DNA from: Phaseolus vulgaris
Lineage: Eukaryota; Streptophyta; Magnoliopsida; Fabales; Fabaceae
Direction: 5' to 3'
Length of the DNA stretch: 64,000 nt
Assembly: GCF_000499845.2 (NCBI RefSeq)
Contig: NC_023756.2
Location: 35,785,273 to 35,849,272, forward strand
In this document: piece after piece, positions 55,614 to 64,000 of the stretch
Layout of the letters: the number at the start of each line of letters is the position of its first letter
Numbering within the stretch: the stretch's first letter is position 1
Position numbers and translations under genes: made by a program
Notes under the pieces: model-generated
Database searches by the model: none
Seen by the model: only the letters and a program-made list of their open reading frames with translations
What the model was told of the DNA's origin: nothing

Positions 55614-56777
55614 ATGGCTGGAAAACTATCTTTCGAGGAAGGTGCTTTAATCAACAAACCACCTTTATTTTGTGGTTTAAATTATAAGTATTGGGAGGCT
55701 AGAATGAAAATCTTTGTTGAATCCATTGATCAAGGAATTTGGGATTCAATCGAAAATGGCCCTTTCATTCCAAAGATTAAAAAGAATGGATCTTTTATTG
55801 CAAAACGTTGGTCTCAATGGACCAATGAAGAATGTAAGATGGGCAAGCTTGATTGTACTGCTCAAATCTGCAAATGAGTTTTTCAGGATATCAAAATGCA
55901 AATCTGCCAAAGAGATGTGGGACACACTCAAAGCTACTCATGGGAACATAAATGAATCAAAGGAAGTAAGGACAAGAAGTCAAACACGAAGGAAAAGAAG
56001 GCAAAACAGAAAAAGCCTCAACCTCTGCTTCATGGCCAAAAAGGAAGATGATTCAAGCAGTGTAAGTTCCTCTAACTCCTCAAATTCTGAAAATTACAGT
56101 CAATTGCTTCAAGCTTTTCAAGAAACACATGAAGAAGCTAACCGATTGGCCTTCTTGAACAACCGGTTAAAGGGAATGAATAGCTGGCTTGAAAACAGAG
56201 TCAAAACACTTGAAGAGGAATTGGAAAATTCAATAATAGATTTTGAAAACCTTGAAATAGTTTACAAAAACTCTACTTGCAAGTGTGATACTCTTATTTG
56301 TGAAAATTGTGAAAATCTTGAAAAGAAAGTTCATTATCTTGTTAAAATTGTGGATAAGATTTATAAAGGTCAATCCAACTTTGAGAATGTCTTGGCATCT
56401 CAAAACTGTGTTTTTGGAAAAGCTGGATTGGGTTTTAACCCACAGAACAAGCAAGATATATTTTCAAAGTCATTTTCGAAACGGCTAGAAAAACAACCGA
56501 TTGATCTCTCGAAACAATCGGTTGTTACATGCTTCTATTGCATGAAAAGAGGCCATTCTGTCAGATTCTGTAAAATCAGAAAATAGGTTGTTCCTAGGGG
56601 CTTTATGAAGTGGATTCCCAATTGTAGTAAAGGTTCAAATGATGAATGTAAATCAAATGGACCCACATTCATAAAGGGACCAAATCTTTGTACTTGAAAA
56701 TCTTCTTTGTAGGAAATCTTGAAGGAGACCATGCAGCAATGGTACCTGGACAGTGGGTGCTCAAAGCCCATGACTGG
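55614..56777 (+). pseudogene. gag: Element I gag and protease start
   Basis: ATG 55614 (MAGKLSFEEGAL). The core NYKYWEARMKIFVESIDQGI is kept. A deletion near 55864, compared with F, shifts the frame; the rest runs to 56586. It retains the coiled coil and a canonical CCHC knuckle CFYCMKRGHSVRFC. A TAG follows KIRK (56584-56586). The stretch after this corresponds to the gag end and the protease start WYLDSGCSKPMTG, where element H is inserted. Confidence 0.83.
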
Positions 56778-57871
56778 TGTACCGACCAGGTCATCCGACG
56801 TGATGACGTGTCCCGCACGCGCTCGAGTGGGGCATGCCCAATGGAACGCGTAGGCTAGTGTGTGTAACCGGCGATCACCAGAGTTACGTCGCAGTCGCCG
56901 TATGAGAATGCTAGGAGATCGGGTGGTTCACACGCCGCCACAAGGAGCACATCGCCGGGTCTCCCAACGATCTTAGTTAAGGCTGTCGAAGGCTCAGAAG
57001 GGTAATTCCAAGCGTGTAAGTTCAGTAAGACAATTGTGGCACCAACATAGGGCATGAAAGTCGAGTGGGTTGGGGGGAACACCTTGCACATCAGCGACAG
57101 GATTCCCCCAGAATGGACATTCGTTGGTGGCAAGGTTTCCCCAGCTAGAACATGCAGGGCATAGCACTAAGGAGGGTGCCATTCGCGACGAGCGATATCA
57201 TAGAGATGATGCACTTTGTTGCATCCGGTACTCGCCTTGTCGGGTGGTGCTTCACAGCGCATTATGTGCTAGGTTGCTCCTTGAGTTGAGGACTTAGCTG
57301 TGCGCCTGGTTACTACACAAGAATGACGTTCAAGTTGCCCCAATCCGGATGATGACACGTGTAGGGTTGGATGTCACCAGTTACTTCAACCTAGATGATG
57401 ACACGTGTGGGGTTGGGAGCAATGGAGAAATGACGCTCAAGCTGCCTTAGCTCAGATGACGACACGTGTAGGGCTGGGCGCTACCTGCTATCCCAGCCCA
57501 GATGGCGACACGTGCAGGGCTGAATGCAAGCCACGCGTCCAAAAGCATAACGGCCTGGAGAGAGAAGAAACCTAGCTATAAAGGTAACCTTAACAGAATT
57601 TGCAGAGGTAAGTTTTTCATTACGGCTGATACTGCTAGGGTTGTGTGCCTACAGTACGGTCCTACAGAGCATATTTCTCCCTTAGTTTTTTGGGTGTTCT
57701 TGTCACTGACTTGAGCGTCGGAGCGCCACCGGCCGCAGAGGCGCCACTGTGTGTTTTTCAGGTTCTCAGATAGGCTATCTGTTGTATGGGCTTGGAGGAC
57801 ATGTGGTGTCAAGCTGGTGGGGAAGACGGTGACGAGGAAACGCTCTTGCGCTAAGTTAACCGGCAGGATCA
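56778..57871 (+). repeat. Element H 5' LTR
   Basis: 1094 bp, tgtaccgaccagg to ccggcaggatca. Four repeats around ACACGTG (57355, 57401, 57462, 57508) lie upstream of the TATA box TATAAAG at 57577-57583. The cross-family block is at 57708-57723. Confidence 0.92.
57355..57583 (+). promoter_or_regulatory. Element H promoter: four ACGTG repeats and TATA box
   Basis: Units of about 45-60 bp each contain gatgRYgacacgtg and a gggctgg/gggttgg tail. The cores ACACGTGT (three times) and ACACGTGC match the G-box/ABRE class bound by plant bZIP factors. The TATA lies 62 bp after the last core. The same array is in solo LTR G (44421-44649). Regulation by ABA or stress is an inference. Confidence 0.6.
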
Positions 57872-57873
57872 TC

Positions 57874-57890
57874 TGGCGCCCACCGTGGGG
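57874..57890 (+). other. Element H primer binding site
   Basis: Reads tggcgcccaccgtgggg, two bases after the LTR. Confidence 0.88.
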
Positions 57891-58032
57891 CCGTATAAAA
57901 GGTGATTCCCAACCATAGTTCGTGTTTGTGGTGTTTGGTGTTCCCTGTTCGACTGCTCGCTGTCGCAGTCGATTCCTGGAGTTTTCACCGTTTGTTTGGA
58001 GTTCTTTGAACTGCTGAGTTTGCTGGGGAAGG

Positions 58033-61000
58033 ATGAGGACAACACGCTCCAATTCAGTTGCACCGTCAACAGACGAAGATGCTGTGTCTATGACGCAAGT
58101 GATGGACATGATGAGGACGTTGCAGAAGAACGTGGCTGCATCGCGTTCTGAGCAGGAAAGGATGCACGAGGCGCTGGTGGCCTCGCAAGCAAGGAACGAA
58201 AAGCTCAACAGGATCAACGAAGAGCTGCGCAAAGCCCTTCAGGAGCGGGAGGAGCGTGCGGCTGGGGACAGATCTGCACCCCCATCCCCACCATGCAGCT
58301 TTCCTATGCCATTTTCCCAGGAGATCATGGATTCGGTGGTTCCGGCTAACACTGTGGTAGTGAAAGCGTCTTTCACTGGGGCGGAGGACCCTGAAGCCCA
58401 TCTCACGGCATTTCATACTCAGATGATGCTCTCAGGGGGCTCAGACGCGGTGTATTGTAAGGTGTTCATGAGCACTTTGAGCGGAACGGCGTTGGACTGG
58501 TTCGTCAGTATACCCACTGGCCACATTACCACGTTCCAACAGTTTTCCAAGATGTTTGTTGAGCAGTACATAGTGAACAAGGCGCCACCTTTGGTGTCTT
58601 ACGACTTGTTTGACATAAGGCAGTACCAAGGGGAGTCCCTGAAGGATTTCCTGAACAGATTCGGAGCTCGGATAGTCCGTTTTCCAGGAAAGAACGAAGA
58701 GATGTTTGTGCACGCCTTCAAAAAGGGCGTGTTACCTGGGCCTTTTAGTGAGTCGCTCATCAGGAGCCACCCCGCCACGTTTGCTGAAATCCGGCGACGT
58801 GTTGTGGCTCACATCGCTGCCGAAAGCGAGGTCACCGAGAAGAGGGGAAATGTGGCCCCAACTAAACCGCGCACCCAAGCACGGGTACAACCGCAGAGGG
58901 TAATGGAGGCGGCGGTGGGAAAGAGGGATCAAAGGATGCGTCACCCTTACGACCCCAAGAAAAATAAGAGCAAGGGACCAGGGCGCCCCAGGGAGAGTAA
59001 TCGCCCCCCAAGGTATGAGTTTCTAATGGGTTTGGCTGATTTGATCGCCATCCCAAACATTGCTGCCAGGCTCAAAGTGCCTGAGAAAACGACGGAGAAG
59101 ATTTTGGGGCCAAAGCTAGACGCATGGTGCGAGTTCCACAAGAGTTTTGGCCACTCTATCAACTCGTGTTTGGCTCTGGGACACCAGCTCGCCGAGCTGG
59201 TCAAATGTGGTTTCCTGAAGGATTACTTGCTAGAGAAGCAAGCGGACCAAGCATCAGGGTCTCAACCGGCGAGCAGCGGAGGGCAACAACACGAGGTGCC
59301 CATTCACGGCGAGGTCCACACCATAGCTGGCGGATTCTCCGGCGGGGGGTGCACAGCGTCGAAACGAAAGAGGTACGCGAGGTCGGTAATGTCAGTGGAA
59401 ATCTTTGAGGATCACTCGCCCGACGTGGACATCACGTTCACCAAGGGGGACCTCAGGGACGTGGTGCCTCACGACAACAACCCTATTGTGATCTCGCTTG
59501 TCACGGCGGGAAGGACTGTACATCGAGTGCTGGTCGACCAAGGAAGCTCAGCAGATGTGATGTTTTGGCCAACTTTTGAGAAGTTACAACTGTCCCCTGA
59601 TCAACTAAGACCATATGGGGGCTGCTTGTACGGTTTTGTCGGCGACCAAGTGGAGGTGAGGGGGTATATCGAGCTGAGGACGACCTTCACTGACGGCTTG
59701 GCCTCACGAACGGAGAAGATCAGGTATCTTGTTGTTAATGCCCCGTCAGCATACAACATTCTGCTGGGAAGGCCAACGCTCAACAGAACAGGAGCTGTGC
59801 CTTCGACAAGGCACATGAAGGTCAAGTTGCCGTCTATGGAGGGCATGATCATCACTATTTGCTCCGACCAGAAGGAGGCGAAGAAGTGTTACAAAAACAG
59901 CCTCAAGAACAAGAGGTCTGTGTGCCACATAACCACAACGCCTCCCCCTGGCGTGCAGCCGGAGCGCGAACCTCGACGGGTTTCGGAGTCGGTGTTAGAG
60001 GTGGTCGCCGAGGGCGATGTGCCGATGGGGAGTGTAGAGGCGAGGCCGGAGAGCGGGAAGGGAGAAAGAAACTGCTCGGAGATCTCCAGAGAAACCGGTG
60101 TCGCGAGAGCGCTTATCGCCAGCGAAAGGAAACCTCAGCCAGTAGAGGAATGGCTCGAGAAGGAGATCAGCGGCAAGGTGTTTAAGTTGGGAAGGACCCT
60201 GGATAGCAAGACGCAAGACCAAATCGCCAAGGTGATAAGTAGACACTTGGATGCGTTTGCGTGGGCTGCTTCCGATATGCCGGGAATCGATCCCGATTTT
60301 TTGTGCCATCGTTTGGCAATGGACCCCCAGATCAGGCCCATCCGCCAAAGAAGAAGAAAGTTCAATGAGGAGAAGAGGCAGGCGATCAAAGAAGAGACAC
60401 AAAAACTCCTTGCAGCAGGCCACATCAGGGAAATCCAATATCCAGAATGGCTCGCCAATGTTGTCCTGGTCAAGAAGAGCAGCGGAAAATGGGGGATGTG
60501 CGTTGACTTTACAGACCTGAACAAGGCCTGCCCGAAGGACTCTTACCCTTTGCCAAGCATAGACGCCCTAGTAGACAGTGCATCAGGGTGCAAGCTGCTT
60601 AGTTTTCTGGACGCCTTCTCGGGGTACAACCAAATCAAAATGCACCCCATGGACGAAGGGAAGACCGCCTTCATGACGGAAAGGTCGTGTTATTGCTACA
60701 GGGTAATGCCCTTCGGGCTGAAGAATGCAGGGGCCACATACCAAAGGCTGATGGACAAGGTGCTCGCACCCATGCTCGGTAGGAATGTGCAGGCATACGT
60801 CGACGACATGGTCGTGACATCCCTGGAGAAAGACAAGCACGTCGCAGACCTGGAAGAGTTGTTCATCACGATAGCCAGGTACAAGCTAAAACTGAATCCT
60901 GAAAAGTGCGTTTTTGGTGTAGAAGTAGGGAAATTTCTGGGGTTTCTCCTGTCAGAGAGGGAAATTGAGGCAAACCCCGAGAAGTGCGCCGCCATTTTGG

Positions 61001-61167
61001 CGATGAGGAGCCCCGCCAATGTGAAGGAGGTGCAGCAACTCACGGGGCGGATGGCCGCCCTGTCCCGATTCGTATCAGCAAGTGGAGAGAAGGGCCACCC
61101 ATACTTCCAATGTTTGAAGAGGAACAACAGGTTTGTTTGGACAAAGGGTGTGAGGAGGCCTTCGTAA
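58033..61167 (+). pseudogene. Element H gag-protease-RT polyprotein (frameshifted at the end)
   Basis: A 1044-codon ORF from ATG 58033 (MRTTRSN). Order by residue: coiled coil (about 20-80), Gag core (90-270; TALDWFVSIPTGH, YDLFDIRQYQGESLKDF), basic region, CHHC knuckle CEFHKSFGHSINSC (about 365), HTIAGGFSGGG, aspartic protease VDQGSSADVMFW (about 500), RT (about 740 on; MPGIDPDFLCHRL, PKDSYPLPSIDALVD, MPFGLKNAGATYQRLMD, catalytic AYVDDMVVTS) and the RT thumb. Near 61147 one base is missing compared with relatives (WTKECEEAF type), so the ORF runs out of frame and stops at 61167. Gag and Pol share one frame, with no programmed shift needed. Otherwise unbroken. Confidence 0.9.
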
Positions 61168-63452
61168 AGCTCAAGGAATATTTGGCGAGCCCTCCAGTTC
61201 TGTGCAAGCCCCAACTCATGACACCGCTCAGGCTGTACTTTGCCATAACTGAGAGGGCGATCAGCGCAGTGCTGGTGCAAGATCAGGATCAGATCCAAAG
61301 GCCTATATATTTCGTTAGCAAGGTGCTGCAAGGCCCGGAGGTAAGATACCAAGCCCTAGAAAAGGCAGCATTGGCGGTTGTATTCTCGGCGAGGAGATTG
61401 CGCCATTACTTTCAGAGCTTCACAGTACTGGTGATGACCGACCTGCCAATCCAAAAGGTTCTGAAGAAGCCCGATGTGGCGGGAAGGATGGTAAAGTGGG
61501 TAGTCGAGCTTTCGGAGTTCGACATCAGATATGAACCCCGGGGGTCGATCAAAGGGCAAGTTTTCGCCGATTTCGTGGTCGAGTTGTCCTCCGAGGTGGC
61601 GCAGAACGCCGAGGGTGATTTTCGTTGGGTACTCTCAGTGGATGGGTCGTCCAACCAGCTGGGCAGCGGGGCTGGGGTCATTTTGGAAGGTCCCAACGGA
61701 GTGTTGATAGAGCAGTCATTGAGGTTCGCTTTCAAAGCAAGCAACAACCAAGCAGAGTATGAGGCTTTGATCGCCGGAATCCTGCTGGCTAAGGAAATGG
61801 GGGCGAGAGTGCTGATGGCCAAGAGCGAGTCGCTGTTGGTCACAGGACAGATAACTGGCGAGTTCCAAGCCAAGGACCCGCAGATGGCAGCCTACTTGGA
61901 GTACGTGCAAGAGCTAAGAAGATCTTTCACTTCATTTGAAGTGGTGCACGTGCCAAGAGAACAGAATGCCCGAGCTGACTTGCTAGCCAAGCTCGCCAGT
62001 TCGGGCAAGGGGGGCAGGCAGAGGACTGTCATTCAAGAAACCTTGAAAGCGCCTCCAGCATTCGTGGCAGACCACCAGGTTCTCCATGTTTGCAAATCAA
62101 TGGAAAGACCGGTGAAAAGTCATAGATCCCTAACGCAGGAACCTCTCAGGATGCCGAGGGTCAAAGCGCGCCCAGCGGAAGAGGCAAGATCGATGCAGGT
62201 TTGCGCTGTCCATGAACCAGACACGTGGATAACGCCTTACCAACGCTATTTAGCGGATGGAGTGCTTCCAGTTGCCTCAACTGAGGCCAGAAAAATAAAG
62301 AAGAGCTCCAGCAAGTTCACCCTTATTGACGGCGAGCTGTACAGGTTTGGATTCACACACCCTCTTCTTGTATGCATACACGGAGAGAAGTGCACGAGGA
62401 TTATGGCTGAACTCCATGAGGGAATTTGCGGGAGCCACATTGGAGGTCGATCGTTGGCGACAAGGACTATCCGTGCAGGCTATTACTGGCCCACGGTGAG
62501 AGAAGATTGCAAGAGATACGCCCAGCGCTGCAAGCAATGCCAACAGCACGCCGATTGGCACAAGGCACCCCCAGAAGAGCTGAAGTCAATTTACAGCCCC
62601 TGGCCGTTTCATACTTGGGGAATTGACATTCTGGGACCCTTCCCATTGGTGGTCAGGCAGATGAAGTACTTGGTAGTGGCGATCGAATACTTCACCAAGT
62701 GGATCGAAGCGGAGCCGGTGGCCCAGATCACCGCACACAAGATCGAGAGATTTGTATGGAAGAACATAGTGTGCCAGTTCGGTGTGCCTAAACGCCTGGT
62801 GTCAGACAATGGGACTCGGTTTGCAAGTCACCTCTTGAAAAAGCTGTGCGAAGAGGTGGGAATACAACAGGTGTTTGCATCCGTCGAGCACCCATAGACG
62901 AATGGCCAAGTGGAGTCCGCCAATCGGGTGTTGCTGAGAGGTTTAAAGAGAAGATTAGAAAAAGCTAAGGGATCGTGGGCTGAAGAGGTACCCCGCATAG
63001 TTTGGGCATACCATACCACTGAGCAGTCAGGAACCCATGAGACCCCGTTTAGTTTGGTTTATGGATGTGATGCGATGATTCCAGTCGAAATCCAGGAAAG
63101 CTCGCCGAGATTCCAGAACTTTGTGGCGGAAGACTCGAACGAAGAAAGAAGAATGAATTTGGATTTGCTGGATGAGGTCAAGGAGGAGGCGAGAGTGAAA
63201 GCCGAAGCAGTAAAGAGAAGAATTGAGCAAAGGTACAACTCTAAGGTAATGTCAAGGTAGTTTAGAAGCGGCGATCTGGTGATGAGGAAGGCCCATCAGT
63301 ATGAGATGCAGAACAAGTTATCACCTAAGTGGACAGGACCGTTCAGAATAACCGAGGTTCTCGGGAATGGCACCTACCGCTTGGAGACGTTAGAAGGAGG
63401 GGCGATTCCTCGCACTTGGAACGCCACACATCTCAAGTTGTATTACAGTTAA
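61146..63452 (+). pseudogene. Element H RNase H and integrase
   Basis: Continues in the +1-shifted frame (CEEAFVKLKEYLASPP). RNase H: ITERAISAVLVQDQDQ, DGSSNQLGSGAGVILEGPNG, NNQAEYEALIAGI, VPREQNARADLLAKL. Integrase: zinc-binding HEGICGSHIGGRS with RCKQC, core WGIDILGPFPL, SDNGTRFAS and, after a TAG at 62896-62898 in place of glutamine, TNGQVESAN. A second TAG is at 63258-63260, then the C-terminal domain (SPKWTGPFRITEVLG to HLKLYYS) and a TAA at 63450-63452. All catalytic residues are visible. Repeats follow 3'. Confidence 0.9.
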
Positions 63453-64000
63453 AGCCTTGTAAGTAAAGACGAACATGAGGAGATTGGAATAGTTTCTGTT
63501 AAAACAATTTCAAGGGGGCACTCTTTTTTCCTAAGGAGGGTTTTTAATGAGGCCACCCAATAAAGAAGAGTTTTTCAAGTTTAAAGCTTCTAAGTTGCAT
63601 GCTTATTGCTTTGAAAGTTTTAGAAAAAAGACCTTATCACTCGTACGTGATATAGGGCAACATTAAAGTCATATTGCATGCTTCAATAGTTAAAAGTTTT
63701 AAAGTCCCCATCGTTTTTCGGCGATCGGTGGCAATAGTTAAAGATTTTGAAGTCCCCGTCGTTTCTCGGCGATCGGTGGCAGTAGTTAAAAGTTTTAGAG
63801 ACCTCATCATCTTTCGACGATTGGAGGTACCAGTAGTGCAAAATCCCTCAGCGCTCTCGTGCATTTTGAGGCAAGAGAAGAAGTCCTCCTCGCCCTTGAG
63901 CGAGTGCAGGCGAGAAAGAGAAAAAGTCCTCCTCGCCTTTGAGCGAGTGAAGGCAAGATTAAAGGTCCTCAGTGCATCCAGGGGGAGGAGATGTACACCC
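63453..64000 (+). repeat. Element H post-pol region with 48-bp tandem repeat
   Basis: Three units with exact 48-bp spacing start at about 63702, 63750 and 63798 (aagtcccc.tcgttt.tcggcgatcggtggcaatagttaaa). They are followed by two short units built on tcctcctcgcc.ttgagcgagtg (about 63885 and 63927), which resemble the B1 repeat. No gene. The window ends here, before the antisense gene and 3' LTR. Confidence 0.8.

Larger units (their letters stand above)
54421..56777 (+). mobile_element. Element I: Ty1/copia element, 5' part
   Basis: 5' LTR 54421-55551, PBS-like attggcatcaagagc at 55552, then gag. It is interrupted at 56778 by element H in the protease region, and the rest is outside the window. 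Same family as F. The left TSD would be caacc (54416-54420); the right copy is not visible. Confidence 0.87.
56778..64000 (+). mobile_element. Element H: nearly complete Tat-type Ty3/gypsy element, 3' end beyond window
   Basis: 5' LTR 56778-57871, PBS at 57874, gag-pro-pol 58033-63452 in essentially one frame, then a post-pol repeat region to the window edge. It is inserted in the protease start of element I (left TSD would be actgg). Only three lesions are seen in pol. Solo LTR G is of the same family. The antisense gene expected from A, B and C would lie to the right. Confidence 0.92.

Noticed and set aside
57576..58232. 218-codon minus-strand ORF over the H LTR and gag start
   Set aside because: Shadow of the LTR, PBS and gag on the other strand, with no similarity to the antisense genes.
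63992..64000. tgtacaccc after a purine-rich run as the H 3' LTR start
   Set aside because: The H LTR begins tgtaccgacc, which does not match beyond six bases, and the antisense region seen in relatives would be missing. Too short to decide.

Overview
The window is repeat-dense dicot plant DNA, most likely from a legume of the Phaseolus/Vigna type. That attribution is an inference from the LTR retrotransposon families and base composition. Nearly everything is LTR retrotransposon inserted into LTR retrotransposon. The only probable host gene is a small two-finger C2H2 zinc-finger reading frame at the left edge, split by element A. I found no tRNA, rRNA, CRISPR or prokaryotic features.

Layout. 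(A) 361-8228 is a minus-strand Ty3/gypsy Tat-type element with TSD taaac, near-identical LTRs, an intact gag, no pol, and a plus-strand (antisense) spliced gene. (B) 9066-53374 is a second Tat-like family on the plus strand arranged LTR-internal-LTR-internal-LTR (B1 and B2); both internal regions are heavily deleted and both carry antisense genes. Nested in B1 is element D (10671-15661, TSD attgt), a different minus-strand Ty3/gypsy family that itself holds solo LTR K (11234-12121, TSD ggagg). Nested in the middle B LTR is element C (20833-35229, TSD gagtg), a longer relative of A with gag, pol and two antisense genes; its right LTR carries a truncated D-like element E (31968-34461). B2 holds solo LTR L (37329-38426, TSD cacca), a D/E-type LTR (40469-41447), and Ty1/copia element F (43610-51563, TSD tctta), whose 5' LTR contains solo LTR G (43789-44932). 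Right of B are a D/E-leader-like stretch, a copia gag fragment (J), copia element I inserted in it (from 54421), and Tat element H inserted in I (from 56778, running off the right edge).

How the parts work. Sense products are the usual Gag, protease, reverse transcriptase/RNase H and integrase; almost all pol copies are broken by deletions and stops, most often TAG. H is the most complete (one frameshift and two TAG stops). The most interesting part is the antisense gene of the Tat elements. In A it has a 5'UTR intron, an exon with a conserved domain resembling the plant 'putative gypsy-type transposon' family, a phase-1 intron, and a long coiled-coil exon. Related exons with the same splice phase occur in B1, B2 and C. 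In C the unit is reorganised into two separate genes. Tandem repeats sit just 3' of pol in B1, B2, C and H. A conserved LTR block with core GACTTGAGCGTCGGAG is shared by A/C, B, H/G and K.
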